From: an uncultured Prochlorococcus sp.
GTDB lineage: Bacteria; Cyanobacteriota; Cyanobacteriia; PCC-6307; Cyanobiaceae
Reading direction: 5' to 3'
DNA length: 55,408 nucleotides
Assembly (NCBI GenBank): GCA_902573045.1
Contig: CACGIB010000004.1
Span: 1 to 55,408 of the forward strand
Part shown: positions 25,982-34,747 of the stretch, piece by piece
Layout of the letters: each line of letters begins with the position of its first letter
Position numbering within the stretch: position 1 is the stretch's first letter
Program-made: the position numbers and the translations under genes
The notes under the pieces: generated by a model
Database searches by the model: none
The model's input: the letters and a program-made list of their open reading frames with translations, nothing else
What the model was told of the DNA's origin: nothing

Positions 25982-26539
25982 ATGTCTTATTCCTTAAATT
26001 CAACTTTATTGCTGACAATTCTATTGGCCATAGGATTATTTTTTTTTCTTAGAGCTTCCAGTAAAGATAGAACAACAATCGTTGAGATTTCATCTTCTCA
26101 GCAGCCAATTAAGGTTTTAAATGGTTTATGTGAATGGCTTAATTTGAGGGGATGGAAGCAAACAGGAGGAGATTTTGAACAAAGAATTTTAATATTCAAG
26201 GGTCAAGTTGTTTCTAGTAAATTTTTAGCAATTTTTTTAGGTTTTCTTGGCGGTTTTGGTTCTTGTGCTTTGGGATTAGTAATTATTCAAATATATCCTG
26301 AATTGGGTTGGTGGCCTATTCTTTTGGGATTAATTGGTGGACCTTTATCTGGAATTGTTTATTTTAAAAAATCAGCAAGAGAGGAGAAATTTGAACTAAG
26401 GTTGATCAACGAAAATGAAAATGATTCAACTTTTATGAGACTTAGAGCCCATAGGGATGAATTAATCTCTTTAGAAAATGAACTCGGAGAAAAACTTCAA
26501 TTGAAAAGTGACGGTTCTTTATTTAAAACACCTATTTAA
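25982..26539 (+). CDS. Cofactor assembly of complex C subunit B (CCB2/CCB4 type)
   Basis: A 185-residue membrane protein. There is one N-terminal helix (LLLTILLAIGLFFFLRASSKDRT) and a hydrophobic hairpin near residues 80-122 (FLAIFLGFLGGFGSCALGLVII, then LGWWPILLGLIGGPLSGIVYF), with a helical charged tail. The start and hairpin match my memory of the CCB2/CCB4 family that attaches heme ci to cytochrome b6. Such a gene is expected in an organism with a b6f complex. It is convergent with hemF, with a perfect inverted repeat between them. Confidence 0.75.
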   Translation: MSYSLNSTLLLTILLAIGLFFFLRASSKDRTTIVEISSSQQPIKVLNGLCEWLNLRGWKQTGGDFEQRILIFKGQVVSSKFLAIFLGFLGGFGSCALGLVIIQIYPELGWWPILLGLIGGPLSGIVYFKKSAREEKFELRLINENENDSTFMRLRAHRDELISLENELGEKLQLKSDGSLFKTPI

Positions 26540-26548
26540 GATACTTTA

Positions 26549-26569
26549 AAAAATTATTCGATAATTTTT
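26549..26569. terminator. Bidirectional AT-rich hairpin between convergent genes
   Basis: AAAAATTAT (26549-26557) and ATAATTTTT (26561-26569) form a perfect 9-bp stem around a TCG loop. It lies between the CCB gene and hemF, which converge here, and overlaps the hemF stop codon. The symmetry would serve as a terminator in both directions. There is no G/C clamp, so it may be weak. Confidence 0.5.
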
Positions 26570-27596
26570 AATCAAAAATATTATTCTCTATACAGAATTT
26601 CTCTAACTCTTTATCGTTTAACCAATCTTGGGGTTTTGTAAAAATTGTAGTGAGAAATTCCTCTCGAGAATTTTTTCTAGCTTTATATCCATATTCCCAT
26701 CTAGCTAAAGGCGGTAAGGACATTAATATAGATTCAGTTCTACCATTTGTTTGTAGTCCAAAAATTGTCCCTCTATCCCAAACTAAATTGAATTCGACAT
26801 ATCTACCTCTTCGATATAGCTGGAATTCTCTTTCTTTCGATGAATATGTTTGAGAGGCTCTTTTTTCAATAATAGGTAAATATGAAGGGAGGAATGCCTG
26901 CCCACAGTTTTCCGCTAAAGAAAATAAATCATCCCAATTTAAATTAGATCTGCCAATACTTTGTGAAGCTTTTGATGCTTCTCCATTTTGATTATTTCCC
27001 CTATAAATATTGCCTAAACCATCTTGATAATCATAAAAAATACCTCCTATGCCTCTAGATTCATTTCTATGCTTCAAGAAGAAATATTCATCACACCATG
27101 GTTTTAAAACTTTATGCAAATCTTGATCAACTTTCTCACAAGCTTTTTTATGTTCATTATGAAAATTCCTTACATCAGAAAGATAAGGATAAAAAGGGGT
27201 TAAATCTGCACCTCCACCAAACCACCAAACAGGACCAGCTTCGAAATATCGATAATTCAGATGAACTGTAGGAATATAGGGATTCTTAGGATGCAAAACC
27301 ATAGAAGTTCCCGTAGCAAACCATTCATGACCTTTTGCTTCGGGCCTTTGAGAGATTATAGATGGAGGTAATTCTTTTCCCTGTACTTCTGAGAAATTAA
27401 CGCCTGCTTGCTCAAAAATAGAACCATTTTTCAATACTCTTGATCTTCCACCGCCACCTTCGTCTCTTAGCCAGGATTCCTCTGTAAATTTCCCTTTGCC
27501 ATCTATATTTTCAAGTCCTGAACAAATTTTGTCTTGTAGAGTTAATAAGAGATTTTTAGTTTTTTCTCTCGAGTTTTTAGGAGGTTCTTTCAACAT
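26568..27596 (-). CDS. hemF: Coproporphyrinogen III oxidase, oxygen-dependent
   Basis: Oxidative decarboxylation of coproporphyrinogen III to protoporphyrinogen IX, feeding heme and chlorophyll. The 342-residue protein has the family motifs [78 protein letters not shown], and [29 protein letters not shown]. It is convergent with the CCB gene and about 160 bases from the divergent mrp operon. All conserved blocks look intact. Confidence 0.97.
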   Translation of the reverse strand: MLKEPPKNSREKTKNLLLTLQDKICSGLENIDGKGKFTEESWLRDEGGGGRSRVLKNGSIFEQAGVNFSEVQGKELPPSIISQRPEAKGHEWFATGTSMVLHPKNPYIPTVHLNYRYFEAGPVWWFGGGADLTPFYPYLSDVRNFHNEHKKACEKVDQDLHKVLKPWCDEYFFLKHRNESRGIGGIFYDYQDGLGNIYRGNNQNGEASKASQSIGRSNLNWDDLFSLAENCGQAFLPSYLPIIEKRASQTYSSKEREFQLYRRGRYVEFNLVWDRGTIFGLQTNGRTESILMSLPPLARWEYGYKARKNSREEFLTTIFTKPQDWLNDKELEKFCIENNIFD

Positions 27597-27755
27597 GTAT
27601 TTAGTAAATCTTGAAGAAAAAAATTTTTTTGGTTAATTATAAGTTTCTCTTTATAATTTCTCTTAGGGGGTCCTTATTGCCTATTATTTGATAGTTCGAC
27701 ATAGTTCTTAATCTTTTAAACAGTCGACTACCTTGTCAAAATATTTAAAAATTTA

Positions 27756-28829
27756 ATGACCACAATAGAAGATGCGAATTTTGCTTTACAAAAAGTTCTA
27801 GATGCTGGATCACAGAAAAATGTAATTGAACTAGCTTGGATTAAAAATATAAGAGTAACTATACCGAGAGTAATCGTAACATTAGCATTACCATCGTTTG
27901 CAAATTCTCAGAGAGATAGAATTGTACAAGAGGTTAGAAGCGCACTACTTGATTTTGAAGATATTGATGATGTTCAAATAGAAGTAGATTATAATTCTTC
28001 CAAAACAGAATCTCAAAATCAAAGTAATGCTCCTGAGTTGCAGAAGATTGATGGTATTCGGCATATCATAGCTGTTAGCAGTGGTAAAGGTGGAGTTGGG
28101 AAAAGTACCATTGCAGTTAATCTTGCTTGTTCTCTAGCTAAATTAGGCTTGAAAACTGGTTTGCTGGATGCGGATATATATGGACCTAATACTCCCTCAA
28201 TGATGGGAGTAGCCGAACAGAATCCAAAGGTTACAGAAGGAAGTGGCAGTGATCAAAGGTTAATACCAATAAATAAATATGGAATTTCTTTGGTATCAAT
28301 GGGTTTCCTTATAGAAGAAGGTCAGCCAGTTATATGGAGAGGACCAATGCTTAATAGTATTATCAGACAATTTTTGTACCAAGTTGAATGGAATAATCTT
28401 GATTTTTTGGTTATTGATTTGCCTCCGGGAACAGGTGACGCTCAAATATCCCTTTCTCAATCTGTGCCTATTTCTGGAGCTATAGTTGTCACTACTCCTC
28501 AACAAGTATCTTTGCAAGATGCAAGGAGGGGATTAGCAATGTTTAAACAACTCGGAGTACCTTTACTGGGAATTGTAGAAAATATGTCAGTATTTATTCC
28601 TCCAGATATGCCAGGTAAAAAATATGAAATCTTTGGTAAAGGTGGTGGACAAACATTAGCTAACGAAAATGACTTACCATTATTAGCTCAAATTCCTATT
28701 GAAATCCCTCTAGTTGATGATAGTAATAAAGGTGTACCAATCTCAATAAGCCAGCCCAATAAAGAAAGCTCTGTCGTATTTGGTAATTTAGCTCAATTAA
28801 TTAAGAACCAATTTGTTAATACTTTTTGA
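27756..28829 (+). CDS. mrp: Mrp/ApbC-type P-loop ATPase, iron-sulfur cluster carrier (HCF101-like)
   Basis: A 357-residue protein. The N-terminal MIP18/DUF59 domain (about residues 1-80) is followed by a deviant Walker A, SGKGGVGKSTIA (109-120), a Walker B-like VIDLPPGTGDAQISLSQ, and VTTPQQVSLQDARRG. The CxxC that binds the bridging cluster in E. coli Mrp is replaced by VENMSVFIPPDMPGKKY, as in chloroplast HCF101, which assembles [4Fe-4S] clusters for photosystem I. A role in maturing PsaC or ferredoxin-type clusters is therefore plausible. The stop overlaps the rodA start by one base (TGATG). Confidence 0.92.
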   Translation: MTTIEDANFALQKVLDAGSQKNVIELAWIKNIRVTIPRVIVTLALPSFANSQRDRIVQEVRSALLDFEDIDDVQIEVDYNSSKTESQNQSNAPELQKIDGIRHIIAVSSGKGGVGKSTIAVNLACSLAKLGLKTGLLDADIYGPNTPSMMGVAEQNPKVTEGSGSDQRLIPINKYGISLVSMGFLIEEGQPVIWRGPMLNSIIRQFLYQVEWNNLDFLVIDLPPGTGDAQISLSQSVPISGAIVVTTPQQVSLQDARRGLAMFKQLGVPLLGIVENMSVFIPPDMPGKKYEIFGKGGGQTLANENDLPLLAQIPIEIPLVDDSNKGVPISISQPNKESSVVFGNLAQLIKNQFVNTF

Positions 28830-30097
28830 TGTTTAAGACAATTTCTTTATTAAATAACAGAGGATTTTTACAAAAAAAAGAAAACTTTAATAGAGGTTTT
28901 TTATTTTCTCCGCTACTTATTATTCCCCTATTTTTAGTTATTATTTCGGGTTTTTTGATAAAAAGTATTCAGGGTGATTTTTTAGTATCGAACTATTTAG
29001 GTCATATCTTAACTGGTTTTTTAGGTTATTTCTTAGCATTTTTTATTTCTTATATACCGTTAGAGAGAATTAGAAAGTATGTTGTTCCATTTTATTTTTG
29101 TACTCTAATATCCTTATTACTTATTTATTTTTTTGGGATTTCAGTTTCTGGAGCTCAAAGATGGCTAAACTTGGGCATCTTTTCTTTTCAGCCTTCAGAG
29201 GTAGCTAAACTTAGTAGTGTATTAACTCTTGCTTTAGTACTCGATAAAAAAATAACCCTAACAATAAGAGATTTAGTATTGCCTTTATTAGTAGTGGTTA
29301 TTCCCTGGTTGTTAATTTTCTTTCAACCGGACTTAGGTACCTCTTTAGTTTTAATTGTTTTGACAGGTGTGATGCTCTATTGGTCTCAAATGCCCATAGA
29401 GTGGATTTTGATATTAGTGTTTTCTCTTATCACATCTATTTTATATCTAACCTTACCAACTCTTCTTATTTTCTGGATTCCAGTTATAGGATTTCTTGCT
29501 TATAGATCTTCAAAAAAGAAAATTATTTCTTCTACTCTCTCTATATCGTTCCACTTATTAATTGCAAAATTTACACCAATTTTGTGGCAATATGGCCTAA
29601 AAGAATATCAAAAAGATAGATTAGTTTTATTTCTAGATCCAAGTAGAGATCCATTAGGTGGTGGATATCATTTGATACAGAGTAAAATTGCAATTGGTTC
29701 TGGAGGATTATTTGGGACTGGTTTGCTACAAGGTAAGCTGACTAATTTGCAATTTATACCTGAACAACATACTGATTTTATATTTAGTGCTTTAGGGGAA
29801 GAATTAGGTTTTGTGGGTTGCGTTATAGTTTTATTTTTGTTCTTTTTTTTGATTAAAAAACTTATTAATACTGCAAAAATTGCTAGGACTAACTTTGAAT
29901 CTCTAATTGTTATTGGAATAGCCTCAACTTTTTTATTTCAAATAATTATTAACTTATTTATGACTATTGGATTAGGACCAGTTACTGGGATTCCCCTTCC
30001 TTTTATGAGCTATGGTAGAACGTCATTGGTGACTAATTTTATATCTATTGGATTTGTTTTATCTATATTGAAACGTTCTAGATCACTAAGAATTTGA
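28829..30097 (+). CDS. rodA: Rod-shape peptidoglycan glycosyltransferase RodA (SEDS family)
   Basis: A SEDS-family membrane protein of 422 residues with about ten hydrophobic segments. It polymerises lipid II for lateral wall growth with its partner PBP2. Family landmarks are ISVSGAQRWLNLGIFSFQPSEVAKLSSVL, FFQPDLGTSLVLIVL, the large extracytoplasmic loop ending DRLVLFLDPSRDPLGGGYHLIQSKIAIGSGG, FIPEQHTDFIFSALGEELGFVG, and GIPLPFMSYGRTSLVTNF. The start is ATG 28829, sharing one base with the mrp stop; a TTG just upstream is less likely. The end shares one base with the next gene. Confidence 0.93.
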   Translation: MFKTISLLNNRGFLQKKENFNRGFLFSPLLIIPLFLVIISGFLIKSIQGDFLVSNYLGHILTGFLGYFLAFFISYIPLERIRKYVVPFYFCTLISLLLIYFFGISVSGAQRWLNLGIFSFQPSEVAKLSSVLTLALVLDKKITLTIRDLVLPLLVVVIPWLLIFFQPDLGTSLVLIVLTGVMLYWSQMPIEWILILVFSLITSILYLTLPTLLIFWIPVIGFLAYRSSKKKIISSTLSISFHLLIAKFTPILWQYGLKEYQKDRLVLFLDPSRDPLGGGYHLIQSKIAIGSGGLFGTGLLQGKLTNLQFIPEQHTDFIFSALGEELGFVGCVIVLFLFFFLIKKLINTAKIARTNFESLIVIGIASTFLFQIIINLFMTIGLGPVTGIPLPFMSYGRTSLVTNFISIGFVLSILKRSRSLRI

Positions 30098-31461
30098 TGA
30101 AATCACAAATAACTATAAAAAAAATTCAAGAGCTTTTGATTAAAGGAGTTAAAACAATAAATGTGGATGATGATACATCCAGAAGAATGTGGTGGGCTTC
30201 TTTAGAAGTTATTCAAAAAGATTTCCTTTCTCACAATTATAAACAGGGGGGGATATGGGTTGCTTCGCCTTTGCCAACTTTTAATGATAAAAAATTTTTA
30301 AATCAACTTCATGGATGGCTTTGGTCTCCTGAGGGGTTTCCATACTTTCAAAATGAGAATGCAGGTTTCTTACCAGTCAATAATTCAGAAAAGATAAAAA
30401 AAGATTTCGATTTAGTTAGTAATTATAAAGTCTTAAATCTTTGTCAAGAAGATGGCTATGAACCTTTTTTGATGATAATCACTCCAAATTTTCAATGCGT
30501 TTTATCAATTGTAGGAGAAAAAGATAAGAAAATTCTATTAATGAAGTGTGATGAAGAGAGCCTTAAACTTTCAATTGAATTAATGCATGCAAAATTAAAT
30601 CAAGAAAATTATGAGGAAGGAGTAAAATTTCGTAATGCAATCAATAATTTAGGTAACCTTAATATCAATTATCAATTTGAAAAATTATTTTGGCCAATGT
30701 TATCGGCGAAATTAGCAAATATTACGCCAAATCATAATATACAGAATTCTGTGAAAAATGATGAAAAAAATGTGCAAATAACTGAAGCAAAACTATTACG
30801 TGCAATTTCTCATGAAGTAAGAACTCCTTTGGCAACAATAAGAACCTTAATAAGTTCTACTTTAAAAAAATATAAAATGGATGAATCAATGAGAAATCGT
30901 TTAATTCAAATAGATAATGAATGTAATGAACAAATTGATAGGTTTGGTTTAATCTTTAATGCAGCAGAATTAGTTGGTAATGAAGTGCCATCATTAAATA
31001 ACTTGGCTAAAATTAATTTAGCCGAAATTTTCAAAAAGCTTGCTCCTTTATGGATTAAACAATTAAACCGACGTGGTATTTCTTTGAAGATAGATATCCC
31101 AAAACAACTTCCACAAATTTTGAGTGATTCTGAAAAATTAGAATTAATGTTAAGAGGATTAATTGATAAAAATACTAGAGGATTAAAGGAAGGTAGTACA
31201 TTAATTTTAGAATTAAGACCAGCTGGTCAAAAACTCAAACTTCAACTCAAAGTACAAAAATTAGATAACAATCAAAAAGAAATTCTAAAAAAAGATAACG
31301 GTTCTGATATTGGTCCTGTTTTGAATTGGAACCCTCAAACTGGAAGTTTACAACTTAGTCAAAATGCCACTCAAAAGTTGTTAGCTAGTTTAGGAGGGCA
31401 TGTCACACAAAGACGTGATACAGGTTTGACAGTATTTTTCCCAATTTCAGATTCAAAATAA
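30097..31461 (+). CDS. Sensor histidine-kinase-like protein, apparently degenerate catalytic domain
   Basis: A 454-residue protein from ATG 30097. An intact dimerisation/H box is present at about H239 (ISHEVRTPLATIRTLI). The C-terminal half has a HATPase-like outline (PQILSDSEKLELMLRGLIDKNTRG, then LLASLGGHVTQRRDTGLTVFFPI). However, the N-box Asn position reads Lys (LIDKNTRG rather than LLDNAxRY), and no DxGxG box is found. The N-terminal 200 residues resemble no PAS, GAF or HAMP domain that I recognise, and there is no membrane segment. It follows mrp-rodA with one-base TGATG overlaps, so it is probably co-translated with them. It may be a signalling scaffold rather than an active kinase. 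Confidence 0.75.
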   Translation: MKSQITIKKIQELLIKGVKTINVDDDTSRRMWWASLEVIQKDFLSHNYKQGGIWVASPLPTFNDKKFLNQLHGWLWSPEGFPYFQNENAGFLPVNNSEKIKKDFDLVSNYKVLNLCQEDGYEPFLMIITPNFQCVLSIVGEKDKKILLMKCDEESLKLSIELMHAKLNQENYEEGVKFRNAINNLGNLNINYQFEKLFWPMLSAKLANITPNHNIQNSVKNDEKNVQITEAKLLRAISHEVRTPLATIRTLISSTLKKYKMDESMRNRLIQIDNECNEQIDRFGLIFNAAELVGNEVPSLNNLAKINLAEIFKKLAPLWIKQLNRRGISLKIDIPKQLPQILSDSEKLELMLRGLIDKNTRGLKEGSTLILELRPAGQKLKLQLKVQKLDNNQKEILKKDNGSDIGPVLNWNPQTGSLQLSQNATQKLLASLGGHVTQRRDTGLTVFFPISDSK

Positions 31462-31572
31462 AATGAGGAACAAGTTTTCCATATATTAAATAATGTAGAA
31501 AATTTCCTATTAATTTTGAATTTTGCAAAATATGAATGCTAGTTTCTTATTAGAAATAACTTAAAATCTAGG

Positions 31573-31995
31573 ATGACTGAAACTTTAGTTGGTCAATTTC
31601 CAAAGCATATAGGAAGTACTGGGGGTTTATTAAACTCAGCAGAAACCGAAGAAAAATATGCAATTGTATGGAAAAGTTCCAAGGAACAAGCATTTGAATT
31701 GCCCACCGGTGGAGCGGCCATAATGCATGAAGGTGATAATTTAATGTACTTTGCAAGAAAAGAACAATGCCTTGCATTAGGGACACAATTAAGAGCCTTC
31801 AAACCAAGAATTGAAGATTTTAAAATCTACCGAATTTTCCCAGGTGGTGATATTGAATTTTTACACCCCAAAGATGGTGTTTTCCCTGAAAAAGTAAATG
31901 AAGGCAGAGAGAAAGTAGGTCATAATCCTAGAAGAATAGGTGAGAATCCTAATCCAGCTGGTTTGAAATTTACAACTAAGAATACTTTTGATTAA
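31573..31995 (+). CDS. psaD: Photosystem I subunit II, PsaD
   Basis: A stromal-side photosystem I subunit that docks ferredoxin and stabilises PsaC. The 140-residue length and sequence are canonical: [58 protein letters not shown], then [30 protein letters not shown]. It is preceded by about 110 bases of AT-rich promoter DNA and followed by trpE 59 bases later. Cyanobacterial transcripts of psaD are usually abundant and light-responsive. Confidence 0.98.
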   Translation: MTETLVGQFPKHIGSTGGLLNSAETEEKYAIVWKSSKEQAFELPTGGAAIMHEGDNLMYFARKEQCLALGTQLRAFKPRIEDFKIYRIFPGGDIEFLHPKDGVFPEKVNEGREKVGHNPRRIGENPNPAGLKFTTKNTFD

Positions 31996-32054
31996 CTTCC
32001 TTAAAGTTGATATAAAAGAAGAAAATAATTATAATTTGGGCTGACGTTATTAAT

Positions 32055-33575
32055 ATGATCAGCTCACAAAAAGATAGCTTTTTAAAGGCTTACAAAGAAG
32101 GTAAAAATTTTATACCTATCGTTGAAACTTGGCCAGCAGATTTAGAGACTCCATTATCAACTTGGTTAAAATTATCTTCAAAAGATTCCAAGGGTGTTTT
32201 TCTTGAATCTGTTGAAGGTGGGGAGAATTTAGGTAGGTGGAGTATTGTTGCTACTAAACCTCTTTGGGAAGCTGTTTGTTATGGAGAAGAAATAATTAAG
32301 ACTTGGAATAATGGCAAAACTGAAATACATAAAGGTGATCCTTTTGATGTTTTGAGAAGTTGGACAAACGAATACAAGTCAACCATGCTTGATGACTTAC
32401 CATCCATTGGACAGTTATATGGCTCTTGGGGATATGAATTAATAAATCGAATAGAACCAAGTGTTCCAATTAATCAAACACTAGAAAACAATATCCCTTA
32501 TGGTTCATGGATGTTTTTTGATCAGTTAGTTGTTTTTGATCAAATAAAAAGATGTATTACTACAGTGGTTTATGCAGATACAACTGCTTCAAAAGAATTT
32601 GCAATTGAAGAGTTGTATCTAAATTCAATTTCTAGAATTAAGAAAACTAGAAATTTAATGAGAGTTCCTCTAAAAGAAAATGAGTGTTTAGATTGGAATG
32701 AAAATGAGAATTTGAATTTAGATCTAGAAAGTAATTGGCAGAAAAAAGATTTTGAGGATGCAGTTCTCGCTGCAAAAGAATACATAAGAAAGGGAGATAT
32801 CTTTCAAATAGTTATTAGTCAGAGATTCCAAACTCAAGTAAATAATGATCCCTTTAATTTATACAGAAGTTTGAGGATGGTTAATCCATCTCCTTACATG
32901 TCATTTTTTGATTTTGGCTCATGGTATCTGATAGGTTCAAGTCCTGAAGTAATGGTTAAAGCAGAAAAAAATAAAAATAGTCAGATTGTTGCAAGCTTAA
33001 GACCAATAGCTGGTACTAGACCAAGAGGGATTGATAATCAGCAAGACTTGGAATTAGAAAAGGAATTATTAAAAGATCCAAAAGAGATAGCTGAGCATGT
33101 AATGCTAATTGATCTTGGGAGAAATGATCTTGGAAGAGTTTGTGAAATTGGTACTGTCAAGGTCAAGGATTTAATGGTTATTGAGAAATATTCACATGTT
33201 ATGCATATAGTCAGTCAAGTTGAGGGAATCTTAAAAAATAATGCTGATGTATGGGATTTGCTCAAAGCATCCTTTCCCGCTGGAACAGTAACTGGGGCAC
33301 CAAAAATAAGAGCAATGCAATTAATTAAAGACTTTGAAAAAGACGCTAGAGGACCTTATGCGGGTGTTTATGGATCTATTGATATTAACGGTGCATTAAA
33401 TACGGCTATTACAATAAGAACAATGATAGTTAAACCCGCAAAAGATGGAAAATATAGTGTATCGGTTCAAGCAGGCGCAGGAATAGTTGCAGATTCTTCA
33501 CCTGAAAATGAATATAAAGAGACAATTAATAAAGCTAAGGGGATACTAAAAGCATTAGCTTGTTTGAATAAATAA
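32055..33575 (+). CDS. trpE: Anthranilate synthase component I
   Basis: Makes anthranilate from chorismate using ammonia delivered by TrpG; first step of tryptophan synthesis. The 506-residue protein has the N-terminal regulatory part ([21 protein letters not shown], the region where Trp feedback binds) and the chorismate-binding C-terminal half: [24 protein letters not shown] ([11 protein letters not shown]), [51 protein letters not shown], and the ending [19 protein letters not shown]. The next gene starts at the very next base after its stop. No leader peptide was recognised upstream. Confidence 0.95.
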   Translation: MISSQKDSFLKAYKEGKNFIPIVETWPADLETPLSTWLKLSSKDSKGVFLESVEGGENLGRWSIVATKPLWEAVCYGEEIIKTWNNGKTEIHKGDPFDVLRSWTNEYKSTMLDDLPSIGQLYGSWGYELINRIEPSVPINQTLENNIPYGSWMFFDQLVVFDQIKRCITTVVYADTTASKEFAIEELYLNSISRIKKTRNLMRVPLKENECLDWNENENLNLDLESNWQKKDFEDAVLAAKEYIRKGDIFQIVISQRFQTQVNNDPFNLYRSLRMVNPSPYMSFFDFGSWYLIGSSPEVMVKAEKNKNSQIVASLRPIAGTRPRGIDNQQDLELEKELLKDPKEIAEHVMLIDLGRNDLGRVCEIGTVKVKDLMVIEKYSHVMHIVSQVEGILKNNADVWDLLKASFPAGTVTGAPKIRAMQLIKDFEKDARGPYAGVYGSIDINGALNTAITIRTMIVKPAKDGKYSVSVQAGAGIVADSSPENEYKETINKAKGILKALACLNK

Positions 33576-34694
33576 ATGAGTAAAGATAATCTTTCTAAAG
33601 GTTTTGAGGTGGAACTTTTTACAGGTTCTTTAGATTCTCATATTGGTGTTTCAGTTGATATTGAGAAAAAATTTTCTGATTTTGTAAAAGAGCCAGATAA
33701 CAGAAATGTTGAATACATAACAACACCTGAAAAAGACTATAAGTTTTTATATGAGAAATTAATAACTCCAAGAAAAAAGTTAAGGAAGTGGCTAAATACT
33801 AAAAATTTGACAATCATTCCTTCATCCACTCTTTGTTTTGAACACGATATTCAATTTCAAAGATCTGATATTGACAACGTTTATCATCAATTTATTCAAG
33901 ATAATTATGGAATATCTATTGCAACTTCAAGTGTCCATATAAACATAGGAATAGATGATTTAGATAAACTTTTTACAGCTATAAGACTTATAAGATCTGA
34001 GGCCGCTCTATATCTATCATTAAGTGCTAGTTCACCTTTTTTAAATAATAAAATTACGAATAACCATTCTCAGAGATGGATCCAGTTTCCTAAAACCCCA
34101 AGTAGGGTACCTTTTTTTGTAAATCATAATTCTTATATCGATTGGATAGAGGAAAATATATCTAATAAAAATATGCAAAATATTAGGCATTTTTGGTCGT
34201 CAATCCGACCAAATGGTCCCCAAAGACCTTTAATTCTTGATCGCTTGGAATTAAGAATTTGTGATTTTGTTCACGATATTAATTTGCTTTTAGGGATAAC
34301 GGCCTTGATAGAACTAAGGATTTTAAATCTGTTTGAAAATATAAATACCTTAGATCCTATGAAAGCTAGTATTTTTTCTATGGATGAGTTGTCAGAAATA
34401 TGCGATCAAAATGAAATTATTGCTGCTAAAGATAGTCTGAATTCAGAGTTAATTCACTGGCAAGATGGCAAAAAAGTTAATTGTAGAGAGTGGATTCAAA
34501 ACTTATTATCAGATTTATCATCCACAGCAGAAGATTTTGGTATGAGACATCTTTTAGACCCTATTCATAAAGTGCTTGAAGAAGGCAATCAATCTATGAA
34601 ATGGATAAATCAATATGAAAAAGGTCTTTCCATTGAGCAGATAATGAAAATTTCTATCGAAGATATGATCAAGAGTGAAGATGAGAATGTTTGA
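33576..34694 (+). CDS. gshA: Glutamate-cysteine ligase, cyanobacterial type
   Basis: First step of glutathione synthesis: ATP-dependent coupling of glutamate and cysteine. The 372-residue protein starts LSKGFEVELFTGSLDSHIGVSVDIE and has SSTLCFEHDIQFQRSDIDNVYHQFIQDNYGISIATSSVHINIGI and IRPNGPQRPLILDRLELRICDF. These agree with the cyanobacterial GshA family, which is distant from the E. coli enzyme. It begins immediately after the trpE stop and is followed by ppc 53 bases later. The assignment relies on family memory of the conserved HINIGI and RLELRICD blocks. Confidence 0.87.
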   Translation: MSKDNLSKGFEVELFTGSLDSHIGVSVDIEKKFSDFVKEPDNRNVEYITTPEKDYKFLYEKLITPRKKLRKWLNTKNLTIIPSSTLCFEHDIQFQRSDIDNVYHQFIQDNYGISIATSSVHINIGIDDLDKLFTAIRLIRSEAALYLSLSASSPFLNNKITNNHSQRWIQFPKTPSRVPFFVNHNSYIDWIEENISNKNMQNIRHFWSSIRPNGPQRPLILDRLELRICDFVHDINLLLGITALIELRILNLFENINTLDPMKASIFSMDELSEICDQNEIIAAKDSLNSELIHWQDGKKVNCREWIQNLLSDLSSTAEDFGMRHLLDPIHKVLEEGNQSMKWINQYEKGLSIEQIMKISIEDMIKSEDENV

Positions 34695-34747
34695 TTATTT
34701 AAATAAATATTTGATCTGAACATTTTCACTTGTGACATAATGATTAT

